This document shows, piece by piece, positions 28,271 to 43,400 of a stretch of DNA of 64,000 bases (position 1 is its first letter; each line of letters begins with the position of its first letter). This DNA is from Baylisascaris procyonis (lineage: Eukaryota; Nematoda; Chromadorea; Rhabditida; Ascarididae), in NCBI GenBank assembly GCA_037389465.1, contig JAZARR010000284.1, positions 62,001 through 126,000 of the forward strand. The letters run 5' to 3'. A model generated the notes under the pieces. That model did not search any database. It saw only the letters and a list, made by a program, of their open reading frames with translations, and was not told the origin of the DNA. A program made the translations under genes and the position numbers.

Positions 28271-30156
28271 ACGAACAACCTTGAATTCACCGCAATATCA
28301 TCATGTTTTGTGAACTACTCGCCACTTATAGGCATCTAGTTGACACAAACAACCGTTGAATTCACCGCAATATCATCATGTTTTGTGAACTACTCGCCAC
28401 TTATAGGCATCTAGTTGACACAAACAACGTTGAATTCACCGCAATATCATCATGTTTTGTGAACTACTCGCCACTTATAGGCATCTAGTTGACACAAACA
28501 ACCGTTGAATTCACCGCAATATCATCATGTTTTGTGAACTACTCGCCACTTATAGGCATCTAGTTGACACGAACAACCTTGAATTCACCGCAATATCATC
28601 ATGTTTTGTGAACTACTCGCCACTTATAGGCATCTAGTTGACACAAACAACCGTTGAATTCACCGCAATATCATCATGTTTTGTGAACTACTCGCCACTT
28701 ATAGGCATCTAGTTGACACAAACAACCGTTGAATTCACCGCAATATCATCATGTTTTGTGAACTACTCGCCACTTATAGGCATCTAGTTGACACAAACAA
28801 CCGTTGAATTCACCGCAATATCATCATGTTTTGTGAACTACTCGCCACTTATAGGCATCTAGTTGACACAAACAACCGTTGAATTCACCGCAATATCATC
28901 ATGTTTTGTGAACTACTCGCCACTTATAGGCATCTAGTTGACACAAACAACCGTTGAATTCACCGCAATATCATCATGTTTTGTGAACTACTCGCCACTT
29001 TAGGCATCTAGTTGACACAAACAACCTTGAATTCACCGCAATATCATCATGTTTTGTGAACTACTCGCCACTTATAGGCATCTAGTTGACACAAACAACC
29101 GTTGAATTCACCGCAATATCATCATGTTTTGTGAACTACTCGCAACTTATAGGCATCTAGTTGACACGAACAACCGTTGAATTCACCGCAATATCTTCAT
29201 GTTTTGTGAACTACTCGCCACTTATAGGCATCTAGTTGACACAAACAACCGTTGAATCCACAGCAATATCATTATGTTTTGTGAACTACTCGCCACTTAT
29301 AGGCATCTAGTTGACACAAACAACCGTTGAATTCACCGCAATATCATCATGTTTTGTGAACTACTCGCCACTTATAGGCATCTAGTTGACACAAACAACC
29401 GTTGAATTCACCGCAATATCATCATGTTTTGTGAACTACTCGCCACTTATAGGCATCTAGTTGACACAAACAACCGTTGAATTCACCGCAATATCATCAT
29501 GTTTTGTGAACTACTCGCCACTTATAGGCATCTAGTTGACACAAACAACCGTTGAATTCACGCAATATCATCATGTTTTGTGAACTACTCGCCACTTATA
29601 GGCATCTAGTTGACACAAACAACCTTGAATTCACCGCAATATCATCATGTTTTGTGAACTACTCGCCACTTATAGGCATCTAGTTGACACAAACAACCTT
29701 GAATTCACCGCAATATCATCATGTTTTGTGAACTACTCGCCACTTATAGGCATCTAGTTGACACAAACAACCGTTGAATTCACCGCAATATCATCATGTT
29801 TTGTGAACTACTCGCCACTTATAGGCATCTAGTTGACACAAACAACCGTTGAGTTCACCGCAATATCGTCATGTTTTGTGAACTACTCGCAACTTATAGG
29901 CATCTAGTTGACACGAACAACCTTGAATTCACCGCAATATCATCATGTTTTGTGAACTACTCGCCACTTATAGGCATCTAGTTGACACAAACAACCGTTG
30001 AATTCACAGCAATATCATCATGTTTTGTGAACTACTCGCCACTTATAGGCATCCAGTTGCCACGAACAACCTTGAATTCACCGCAATATCTTCATGTTTT
30101 GTGAACTACTCGTCACTTATAGGCATCTGATTGACACAAACAACCGTTGAATTCAC

Positions 30157-30304
30157 CGCAATATCATCATGTTTTGTGAACTACTCGCCACTTTAGGCAT
30201 CTAGTTGACACAAACAACGTTGAATTCACCGCAATATCATCATGTTTTGTGAACTACTCGATACCAATAGGCATCTAGTTGACACAAACAACCGTTGAAT
30301 TCAC
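30157..30304 (-). repeat. Hybrid D/E dimer
   Basis: Unit 30,157-30,229 (73 bp) keeps only the two D deletions (T38 and one G at 12/13) with consensus bases elsewhere. Unit 30,230-30,304 is E-like, with CGATACCAATAGG. Total length is 148 bp. It looks like a D-E dimer whose D half was largely overwritten. Confidence 0.7.
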
Positions 30305-33300
30305 AGCAATATCATCATGTTTTGTGAACTACTCGCAACTTATAGGCATCTAGTTGACACGAACAACCTTGAATTCACCGCAATATCATCATGTTTTGTG
30401 AACTACTCGCCACTTATAGGCATCTAGTTGACACGAACAACCGTTGAATTCACAGCAATATCATGTTTTGTGAACTGCTCGCCACTTATAGGCATCTAGT
30501 TGACACAAACAACCGTTGAATTCACAGCAATATCATCATGTTTTGTGAACTACTCGCCACTTATAGGCATCTAGTTGACACAAACAACCGTTGACTTCAC
30601 CGCAATATCATCATGTTTTCTGAACTACTCGCCACTTATAGGCATCTAGTTGACACAAACAACGTTGAATTCACCGCAATATCATCATGTTTTGTGAACT
30701 ACTCGCCACTTATAGGCATCTAGTTGACACAAACAACCGTTGAATTCACCGCAATATCATCATGTTTTGTGAACTACTCGCAACTTATAGGCATCTAGTT
30801 GACACGAACAACCTTGAATTCACCGCAATATCATCATGTTTTGTGAACTACTCGCCACTTATAGGCATCTAGTTGACACAAACAACCGTTGAATTCACCG
30901 CAATATCATCATGTTTTGTGAACTACTCGCCACTTATAGGCATCTAGTTGACACGAACAACCTTGAATTCACCGCAATATCATCATGTTTTGTGAACTAC
31001 TCGCCACTTATAGGCATCTAGTTGACACAAACAACCGTTGAATTCACCGCAATATCATCATGTTTTGTGAACTACTCGCCACTTATAGGCATCTAGTTGA
31101 CACAAACAACCGTTGAATTCACCGCAATATCATCATGTTTTGTGAACTACTCGCAACTTATAGGCATCTAGTTGACACGAACAACCTTGAATTCACCGCA
31201 ATATCATCATGTTTTGTGAACTACTCGCCACTTATAGGCATCTAGTTGACACAAACAACCGTTGAATTCACCGCAATATCATCATGTTTTGTGAACTACT
31301 CGCCACTTATAGGCATCTAGTTGACACAAACAACCGTTGAATTCACCGCAATATCATCATGTTTTGTGAACTACTCGCCACTTATAGGCATCTAGTTGAC
31401 ACAAACAACCGTTGAATTCACCGCAATATCATCATGTTTTGTGAACTACTCGCCACTTATAGGCATCTAGTTGACACAAACAACCGTTGAATTCACCGCA
31501 ATATCATCATGTTTTGTGAACTACTCGCCACTTATAGGCATCTAGTTGACACAAACAACCGTTGAATTCACCGCAATATCATCATGTTTTGTGAACTACT
31601 CGCCACTTATAGGCATCTAGTTGACACAAACAACCGTTGAATTCACCGCAATATCATCATGTTTTGTGAACTACTCGCCACTTATAGGCATCTAGTTGAC
31701 ACAAACAACCGTTGAATTCACCGCAATATCATCATGTTTTGTGAACTACTCGCCACTTATAGGCATCTAGTTGACACGAACAACCTTGAATTCACCGCAA
31801 TATCATCATGTTTTGTGAACTACTCGCCACTTATAGGCATCTAGTTGACACAAACAACCGTTGAATTCACCGCAATATCATCATGTTTTGTGAACTACTC
31901 GCCACTTATAGGCATCTAGTTGACACAAACAACCGTTGAGTTCACCGCAATATCATCATGTTTTGTGAACTACTCGCAACTTATAGGCATCTAGTTGACA
32001 CGAACAACCTTGAATTCACCGCAATATCATCATGTTTTGTGAACTACTCGCCACTTATAGGCATCTAGTTGACACGAACAACCTTGAATTCACCGCAATA
32101 TCATCATGTTTTGTGAACTACTCGCCACTTATAGGCATCTAGTTGACACAAACAACCGTTGAATTCACCGCAATATCATCATGTTTTGTGAACTACTCGC
32201 CACTTATAGGCATCTAGTTGACACGAACAACCGTTGAATTCACCGCAATATCATCATGTTTTGTGAACTACTCGCCACTTATAGGCATCTAGTTGACACA
32301 AACAACCGTTGAATTCACCGCAATATCATCATGTTTTGTGAACTACTCGCCACTTATAGGCATCTAGTTGACACGAACAACCTTGAATTCACCGCAATAT
32401 CATCATGTTTTGTGAACTACTCGCCACTTATAGGCATCTAGTTGACACAAACAACCGTTGAATTCACCGCAATATCATCATGTTTTGTGAACTACTCGCA
32501 ACTTATAGGCATCTAGTTGACACGAACAACCTTGAATTCACCGCAATATCATCATGTTTTGTGAACTACTCGCCACTTATAGGCATCTAGTTGACACAAA
32601 CAACCGTTGAATTCACAGCAATATCATCATGTTTTGTGAACTACTCGCCACTTAGAGGCATCTAGTTGACACGAACAACCGTTGAATTCACCGCAATATC
32701 ATCATGTTTTGTGAACTACTCGCCACTTATAGGCATCTAGTTGACACAAACAACCTTGAATTCACCGCAATATCATCATGTTTTGTGAACTACTCGCCAC
32801 TTATAGGCATCTAGTTGACACAAACAACCGTTGAATTCACCGCAATATCATCATGTTTTGTGAACTACTCGCCACTTATAGGCATCTAGTTGACACAAAC
32901 AACCTTGAATTCACCGCAATATCATCATGTTTTGTGAACTACTCGCCACTTATAGGCATCTAGTTGACACAAACAACCGTTGAATTCACCGCAATATCAT
33001 CATGTTTTGTGAACTACTCGCCACTTATAGGCATCTAGTTGACACGAACAACCTTGAATTCACCGCAATATCATCATGTTTTGTGAACTACTCGCCACTT
33101 ATAGGCATCTAGTTGACACAAACAACCGTTGAATTCACAGCAATATCATCATGTTTTGTGAACTACTCGCCACTTATAGGCATCTAGTTGACACGAACAA
33201 CCTTGAATTCACCGCAATATCATCATGTTTTGTGAACTACTCGCCACTTATAGGCATCTAGTTGACACAAACAACCGTTGAATTCACCGCAATATCATCA

Positions 33301-34225
33301 TGTTTTGTGAACTACTCGCCACTTATAGGCATCTAGTTGACACAAACAACCGTTGAATTCACCGCAATATCATCATGTTTTGTGAACTACTCGCCACTTA
33401 TAGGCATCTAGTTGACACGAACAACCTTGAATTCACCGCAATATCATCATGTTTTGTGAACTACTCGCCACTTATAGGCATCTAGTTGACACAAACAACC
33501 GTTGAATTCACCGCAATATCATCATGTTTTGTGAACTACTCGCCACTTATAGGCATCTAGTTGACACAAACAACCGTTGAATTCACCGCAATATCATCAT
33601 GTTTTGTGAACTACTCGCCACTTATAGGCATCTAGTTGACACAAACAACCGTTGAATTCACCGCAATATCATCATGTTTTGTGAACTACTCGCAACTTAT
33701 AGGCATCTAGTTGACACGAACAACCTTGAATTCACCGCAATATCATCATGTTTTGTGAACTACTCGCCACTTATAGGCATCTAGTTGACACAAACAACCG
33801 TTGAATTCACCGCAATATCATCATGTTTTGTGAACTACTCGCCACTTATAGGCATCTAGTTGACACAAACAACCGTTGAATTCACCGCAATATCATCATG
33901 TTTTGTGAACTACTCGCCACTTATAGGCATCTAGTTGACACAAACAACCGTTCACCGCAATATCATCATGTTTTGTGAACTACTCGCCACTTATAGGCAT
34001 CTAGTTGACACAAACAACCGTTGAATTCACCGCAATATCATCATGTTTTGTGAACTACTCGCAACTTATAGGCATCTAGTTGACACAAACAACCGTTGAA
34101 TTCACCGCAATATCATCATGTTTTGTGAACTACTCGCCACTTATAGGCATCTAGTTGACACAAACAACCGTTGAATTCACCGCAATATCATCATGTTTTG
34201 TGAACTACTCGCAACTTATAGGCAT

Positions 34226-34453
34226 CTGGTTGACACAAACAACCTTGAATTCACCGCAATATCATCATGTTTTGTGAACTACTCGCCACTTATAGGCATC
34301 TATTTGACACAAACAACCGTTGAATTCACCGCAATATCATCATGTTTTGTGAACTACTCGCCACTTATAGGCATCTGGTTGACACAAACAACCGTTGAAT
34401 TCACAGCAATATCATCATGTTTTGTGAACTACTCGCCACTTATAGGCATCTGG
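34226..34453 (-). repeat. Four successive units lacking CTAG
   Basis: On the plus strand CTAG is replaced by CTGG (34,226), CTAT (34,300), CTGG (34,375) and CTGG (34,450). Because 75 is a multiple of three, losing this TAG opens one plus-strand frame across neighbouring units. A 102-codon frame (34,193-34,501) results, which simply re-reads the satellite about every 25 residues. CTGG is also a D marker (T28C), so local conversion from D is a possible source. No ribosome-binding or codon-use evidence supports a gene. Confidence 0.85.
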
Positions 34454-37400
34454 TTGACACAAACAACCTTGAATTCACCGCAATATCATCATGTTTTGTG
34501 AACTACTCGCCACTATAGGCATCTAGTTGACACAAACAACCGTTGAATTCACAGCAATATCATCATGTTTTGTGAACTACTCGCCACTTATAGGCATCTA
34601 GTTGACACAAACAACCGTTGAATTCACCGCAATATCATCATGTTTTGTGAACTACTCGCCACTTATAGGCATCTAGTTGACACAAACAACCTTGAATTCA
34701 CCGCAATATCATCATGTTTTGTGAACTACTCGCAACTTATAGGCATCTTGTTGACACAAACAACCGTTGAATTCACAGCAATATCATCATGTTTTGTGAA
34801 CTACTCGCCACTTATAGGCATCTAGTTGACACAAACAACCGTTGAATTCACCGCAATATCTTCATGTTTTGTGAACTACTCGCAACTTACAGGCATCTAG
34901 TTGACACGAACAACCTTGAATTCACCGCAATATCTTCATGTTTTGTTAACTACTCGCCACTTATAGGCATCTAGTTGACACAAACAACCGTTGAATTCAC
35001 CGCAATATCATCATGTTTTGTGAACTACTCGCCACTTATAGGCATCTAGTTGACACAAACAACCGTTGAATTCACAGCAATATCATCATGTTTTGTGAAC
35101 TACTCGCCACTTAGAGGCATCTAGTTGACACGAACAACCTTGAATTCACCGCAGCATCATCATGTTCTGTGAACTACTCGCCACTTATAGGCATCTAGTT
35201 GACACAAACAACCGTTGAATTCACCGCAATATCATCATGTTTTGTGAACTACTCGCCACTTATAGGCATCTAGTTGACACAAACAACCGTTGAATTCACA
35301 GCAATATCATCATGTTTTGTGAACTACTCGCCACTTATAGGCATCTAGTTGACACAAACAACCTTGAATTCACCGCAATATCATCATGTTTTGTGAACTA
35401 CTCGCCACTTATAGGCATCTAGTTGACACGAACAACCTTGAATTCACCGCAATATCATCATGTTTTGTGAACTACTCGCACTTATAGGCATCTAGTTGAC
35501 ACAAACAACCGTTGAATTCACCGCAATATCATCATGTTTTGTGAACTACTCGCCACTTATAGGCATCTAGTTGACACAAACAACCGTTGAATTCACCGCA
35601 ATATCATCATGTTTTGTGAACTACTCGCCACTTATAGGCATCTAGTTGACACGAACAACCTTGAATTCACCGCAATATCATCATGTTTTGTGAACTACTC
35701 GCCACTTATAGGCATCTAGTTGACACAAACAACCGTTGAATTCACCGCAATATCATCATGTTTTGTGAACTACTCGCCACTTATAGGCATCTAGTTGACA
35801 CAAACAACCGTTGAATTCACAGCAATATCATCATGTTTTGTGAACTACTCGCCCTTATAGGCATCTAGTTGACACAAACAACCGTTGAATTCACCGCAAT
35901 ATCATCATGTTTTGTGAACTACTCGCCACTTATAGGCATCTAGTTGACACAAACAACCGTTGAATTCACCGCAATATCATCATGTTTTGTGAACTACTCG
36001 CCACTTATAGGCATCTAGTTGACACAAACAACCGTTGAATTCACAGCAATATCATCATGTTTTGTGAACTACTCGCCACTTATAGGCATCTAGTTGACAC
36101 GAACAACCTTGAATTCACCGCAATATCATCATGTTTTGTGAACTACTCGCCACTTATAGGCATCTAGTTGACACAAACAACCGTTGAATTCACAGCAATA
36201 TCATCATGTTTTGTGAACTACTCGCCACTTATAGGCATCTAGTTGACACAAACAACCGTTGAATTCACCGCAATATCGTCATGTTTTGTGAACTACTCGC
36301 AACTTATAGGCATCTAGTTGACACAAACAACCTTGAATTCACCGCAATATCATCATGTTTTGTGAACTACTCGCCACTTATAGGCATCTAGTTGACACAA
36401 ACAACCGTTGAATTCACCGCAATATCATCATGTTTTGTGAACTACTCGCCACTTATAGGCATCTAGTTGACACGAACAACCTTGAATTCACCGCAATATC
36501 ATCATGTTTTGTGAACTACTCGCCACTTATAGGCATCTAGTTGACACAAACAACCGTTGAATTCACAGCAATATCATCATGTTTTGTGAACTACTCGCCA
36601 CTTATAGGCATCTAGTTGACACAACAACCGTTGAATTCACCGCAATATCATCATGTTTTGTGAACTACTCGCCACTTATAGGCATCTAGTTGACACAAAC
36701 AACCGTTGAATTCACCGCAATATCATCATGTTTTGTGAACTACTCGCCACTTATAGGCATCTAGTTGACACAAACAACCGTTGAATTCACAGCAATATCA
36801 TCATGTTTTGTGAACTACTCGCCACCTATAGGCATCTATTTGACACGAACGACCTTGAATTCAACGCAATATCATCATGTTTTGTGAACTACTCGCCACT
36901 TATAGGCATCTAGTTGACACAAACAACCTTGAATTCACCGCAATATCATCATGTTTTGTGAACTACTCGCCACTTATAGGCATCTAGTTGACACAAACAA
37001 CCGTTGAAATCACCGCAATATCATCATGTTTTGTGAACTACTCGCCACTTATAGGCATCTAGTTGACACAAACAACCGTTGAATTCACCGCAATATCATC
37101 ATGTTTTGTGAACTACTCGCAACTTATAGGCATCTAGTTGACACGAACAACCTTGAATTCACCGCAATATCATCATGTTTTGTGAACTACTCGCCACTTA
37201 TAGGCATCTAGTTGACACAAACAACCGTTGAATTCACCGCAATATCATCATGTTTTGTGAACTACTCGCCACTTATAGGCATCTAGTTGACACAAACAAC
37301 CGTTGAATTCACCGCAATATCATCATGTTTTGTGAACTACTCGCCACTTATAGGCATCTAGTTGACACAAACAACCGTTGAATTCACCGCAATATCATCA

Positions 37401-40400
37401 TGTTTTGTGAACTACTCGCCACTTATAGGCATCTAGTTGACACAAACAACGTTGAATTCACCGCAATATCATCATGTTTTGTGAACTACTCGCCACTTAT
37501 AGGCATCTAGTTGACACGAACAACCTTGAATTCACCGCAATATCATCATGTTTTGTGAACTACTCGCCACTTATAGGCATCTAGTTGACACAAACAACCG
37601 TTGAATTCACCGCAATATCATCATGTTTTGTGAACTACTCGCAACTTATAGGCATCTAGTTGACACAAACAACCGTTGAATTCACAGCAATATCATCATG
37701 TTTTGTGAACTACTCGCCACTTATAGGCATCTAGTTGACACGAACAACCTTGAATTCACCGCAATATCATCATGTTTTGTGAACTACTCGCCACTTATAG
37801 GCATCTAGTTGACACAAACAACCGTTGAATTCACAGCAATATCATCATGTTTTGTGAACTACTCGCCACTTATAGGCATCTAGTTGACACAAACAACCGT
37901 TGAATTCACCGCAATATCATCATGTTTTGTGAACTACTCGCAACTTATAGGCATCTAGTTGACACGAACAACCTTGAATTCACCGCAATATCATCATGTT
38001 TTGTGAACTACTCGCCACTTATAGGCATCTAGTTGACACAAACAACCGTTGAATTCACCGCAATATCGTCATGTTTTGTGAACTACTCGCAACTTATAGG
38101 CATCTAGTTGACACGAACAACCTTGAATTCACCGCAATATCATCATGTTTTGTGAACTACTCGCCACTTATAGGCATCTAGTTGACACAAACAACCGTTG
38201 AATTCACAGCAATATCATCATGTTTTGTGAACTACTCGCCACTTATAGGCATCTAGTTGACACGAACAACCTTGAATTCACCGCAATATCATCATGTTTT
38301 GTGAACTACTCGCCACTTATAGGCATCTAGTTGACACAAACAACCGTTGAATTCACCGCAATATCATCATGTTTTGTGAACTACTCGCCACTTATAGGCA
38401 TCTAGTTGACACAAACAACCGTTGAATTCACCGCAATATCATCATGTTTTGTGAACTACTCGCCACTTATAGGCATCTAGTTGACACAAACAACCTTGAA
38501 TTCACCGCAATATCATCATGTTTTGTGAACTACTCGCCACTTATAGGCATCTAGTTGACACAAACAACCTTGAATTCACCGCAATATCATCATGTTTTGT
38601 GAACTACTCGCAACTTATAGGCATCTAGTTGACACAAACAACCGTTGAATTCACCGCAATATCATCATGTTTTGTGAACTACTCGCCACTTATAGGCATC
38701 TAGTTGACACAAACAACCGTTGAATTCACCGCAATATCATCATGTTTTGTGAACTACTCGCAACTTATAGGCATCTGGTTGACACAAACAACCTTGAATT
38801 CACCGCAATATCATCATGTTTTGTGAACTACTCGCCACTTATAGGCATCTAGTTGACACAAACAACCGTTGAATTCACCGCAATATCATCATGTTTTGTG
38901 AACTACTCGCCACTTATAGGCATCTAGTTGACACAAACAACCGTTGAATTCACAGCAATATCATCATGTTTTGTGAACTACTCGCCACTTATAGGCATCT
39001 AGTTGACACGAACAACCGTTGAATTCACCGCAATATCATCATGTTTTGTGAACTACTCGCCACTTATAGGCATCTAGTTGACACAAACAACCGTTGAATT
39101 CACCGCAATATCATCATGTTTTGTGAACTACTCGCCACTTATAGGCATCTAGTTGACACAAACAACCTTGAATTCACCGCAATATCATCATGTTTTGTGA
39201 ACTACTCGCCACTTATAGGCATCTAGTTGACACAAACAACCTTGAATTCACCGCAATATCATCATGTTTTGTGAACTACTCGCCACTTATAGGCATGTAG
39301 TTGACACAAACAACCGTTGAATTCACCGCAATATCATCATGTTTTGTGAACTACTCGCCACTTATAGGCATCTAGTTGACACAAACAACCGTTGAATTCA
39401 CCGCAATATCATCATGTTTTGTGAACTACTCGCCACTTATAGGCATCTAGTTGACACAAACAACCGTTGAATTCACCGCAATATCATCATGTTTTGTGAA
39501 CTACTCGCCACTTATAGGCATCTAGTTGACACGAACAACCTTGAATTCACCGCAATATCATCATGTTTTGTGAACTACTCGCCACTTATAGGCATCTAGT
39601 TGACACAAACAACCGTTGAATTCACCGCAATATCATCATGTTTTGTGAACTACTCGCCACTTATAGGCATCTAGTTGACACGAACAACCGTTGAATTCAC
39701 CGCAATATCATCATGTTTTGTGAACTACTCGCCACTTATAGGCATCTAGTTGACACAAACAACCGTTGAATTCACCGCAATATCATCATGTTTTGTGAAC
39801 TACTCGCCACTTATAGGCATCTAGTTGACACAAACAACCTTGAATTCACCGCAATATCATCATGTTTTGTGAACTACTCGCCACTTATAGGCATCTAGTT
39901 GACACAAACAACCGTTGAATTCACCGCAATATCATCATGTTTTGTGAACTACTCGCCACTTATAGGCATCTAGTTGACACGAACAACCTTGAATTCACCG
40001 CAATATCATCATGTTTTGTGAACTACTCGCCACTTATAGGCATCTAGTTGACACAAACAACCGTTGAATTCACCGCAATATCATCATGTTTTGTGAACTA
40101 CTCGCCACTTATAGGCATCTAGTTGACACAAACAACCGTTGAATTCACAGCAATATCATCATGTTTTGTGAACTACTCGCCACTTATAGGCATCTAGTTG
40201 ACACAAACAACCTTGAATTCACCGCAATATCATCATGTTTTGTGAACTACTCGCCACCTATAGGCATCTATTTGACACGAACAACCTTGAATTCACCGCA
40301 ATATCATCATGTTTTGTGAACTACTCGCCACTTATAGGCATCTAGTTGACACAAACAACCGTTGAATTCACCGCAATATCATCATGTTTTGTGAACTACT

Positions 40401-43400
40401 CGCCACTTACAGGCATCTAGTTGACACAAACAACCGTTGAATTCACCGCAATATCATCATGTTTTGTGAACTACTCGCCACTTATAGGCATCTAGTTGAC
40501 ACGAACAACCTTGAATTCACCGCAATATCATCATGTTTTGTGAACTACTCGCCACCTATAGGCATCTAGTTGACACAAACAACCGTTGAATTCACCGCAA
40601 TATCATCATGTTTTGTGAACTACTCGCCACTTATAGGCATCTAGTTGACACAAACAACCGTTGAATTCACCGCAATATCATCATGTTTTGTGAACTACTC
40701 GCCACTTATAGGCATCTAGTTGACACGAACAACCGTTGAATTCACCGCAATATCATCATGTTTTGTGAACTACTCGCCACTTTAGGCATCTAGTTGACAC
40801 AAACAACCGTTGAATTCACCGCAATATCATCATGTTTTGTGAACTACTCGCCACCTATAGGCATCTAGTTGACACAAACAACCGTTGAATTCACAGCAAT
40901 ATCATCATGTTTTGTGAACTACTCGCAACTTATAGGCATCTTGTTGACACAAACAACCGTTGAATTCACAGCAATATCATCATGTTTTGTGAACTACTCG
41001 CAACTTATAGGCATCTAGTTGACACAAACAACCTTGAATTCACCCCAATATCGTCATGTTTTGTGAACTACTCGCAACTTATAGGCATCTAGTTGACACG
41101 AACAACCTTGAATTCACCGCAATATCTTCATGTTTTGTTAACTACTCGCCACTTATAGGCATCTAGTTGACACAAACAACCGTTGAATTCACCGCAATAT
41201 CATCATGTTTTGTGAACTACTCGCCACTTATAGGCATCTAGTTGACACAAACAACCGTTGAATTCACCGCAATATCATCATGTTTTGTGAACTACTCGCC
41301 ACTTATAGGCATCTAGTTGACACGAACAACCTTGAATTCACCGCAATATCATCATGTTTTGTGAACTACTCGCCACTTATAGGCATCTAGTTGACACAAA
41401 CAACCGTTGAATTCACCGCAATATCATCATGTTTTGTGAACTACTCGCCACTTATAGGCATCTAGTTGACACAAACAACCGTTGAATTCACAGCAATATC
41501 ATCATGTTTTGTGAACTACTCGCCACTTAGAGGCATCCAGTTGACACGAACAACCTTGAATTCACCGCAATATCATCATGTTTTGTGAACTACTCGCCAC
41601 TTATAGGCATCTAGTTGACACGAACAACCTTGAATTCACCGCAATATCATCATGTTTTGTGAACTACTCGCCACTTATAGGCATCTAGTTGACACAAACA
41701 ACCGTTAAATTCACAGCAATATCATCATGTTTTGTGAACTACTCGCCACTTATAGGCATCTAGTTGACACAAACAACCGTTGAATTCACCGCAATATCGT
41801 CATGTTTTGTGAACTACTCGCAACTTATAGGCATCTATTTGACACGAACAACCTTGAATTCACCGCAATATCATCATGTTTTGGGAACTACTCGCCACTT
41901 ATAGGCATCTAGTTGACACAAACAACCGTTGAATTCACCGCAATATCATCATGTTTTGTGAACTACTCGCCACTTATAGGCATCTAGTTGACACAAACAA
42001 CCGTTGAATTCACAGCAATATCATCATGTTTTGTGAACTACTCGCCACTTATAGGCATCTAGTTGACACAAACAACCTTGAATTCACCGCAATATCATCA
42101 TGTTTTGTGAACTACTCGCCACTTATAGGCATCTAGTTGACACAAACAACCGTTGAATTCACCGCAATATCATCATGTTTTGTGAACTACTCGCCACTTA
42201 TAGGCATCTAGTTGACACGAACAACCGTTGAATTCACAGCAATATCATCATGTTTTGTGAACTACTCGCCACTTATAGGCATCTAGTTGACACAAACAAC
42301 CGTTGAATTCACCGCAATATCATCATGTTTTGTGAACTACTCGCCACTTATAGGCATCTAGTTGACACAAACAACCTTGAATTCACCGCAATATCATCAT
42401 GTTTTGTGAACTACTCGCCACTTATAGGCATCTAGTTGACACAAACAACCGTTGAATTCACAGCAATATCATCATGTTTTGTGAACTACTCGCCACTTAT
42501 AGGCATCTAGTTGACACAAACAACCGTTGAATTCACCGCAATATCATCATGTTTTGTGAACTACTCGCCACTTATAGGCATCTAGTTGACACAAACAACC
42601 GTTGAATTCACCGCAATATCATCATGTTTTGTGAACTACTCGCCACTTATAGGCATCTAGTTGACACAAACAACCGTTGAATTCACCGCAATATCATCAT
42701 GTTTTGTGAACTACTCGCCACTTATAGGCATCTAGTTGACACAAACAACCGTTGAATTCACAGCAATATCATCATGTTTTGTGAACTACTCGCCACTTAT
42801 AGGCATCTAGTTGACACAAACAACCTTGAATTCACCGCAATATCATCATGTTTTGTGAACTACTCGCCACTTATAGGCATCTAGTTGACACAAACAACCG
42901 TTGAATTCACCGCAATATCATCATGTTTTGTGAACTACTCGCCACTTATAGGCATCTAGTTGACACAAACAACCGTTGAATTCACCGCAATATCATCATG
43001 TTTTGTGAACTACTCGCCACTTATAGGCATCTAGTTGACACAAACAACCGTTGAATTCACCGCAATATCATCATGTTTTGTGAACTACTCGCCACTTATA
43101 GGCATCTAGTTGACACAAACAACCGTTGAATTCACCGCAATATCATCATGTTTTGTGAACTACTCGCCACTTATAGGCATCTAGTTGACACAAACAACCG
43201 TTGAATTCACCGCAATATCATCATGTTTTGTGAACTACTCGCCACTTATAGGCATCTAGTTGACACAAACAACCGTTGAATTCACAGCAATATCATCATG
43301 TTTTGTGAACTACTCGCCACTTATAGGCATCTAGTTGACACAAACAACCTTGAATTCACCGCAATATCATCATGTTTTGTGAACTACTCGCCACTTATAG

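Noticed and set aside
34193..34501. 102-codon open frame on the plus strand
   Set aside because: It re-reads the satellite about every 25 residues (VEFTAISSCFVNYS and similar). It exists because CTAG is mutated in four units and one unit has a 1-bp deletion. It has no start context, domain or unique sequence.
34640..34825. 61-codon open frame on the plus strand
   Set aside because: Same satellite frame, opened by the C11 deletion and a CTTG in place of CTAG near 34,748. It shows no sign of selection for coding.
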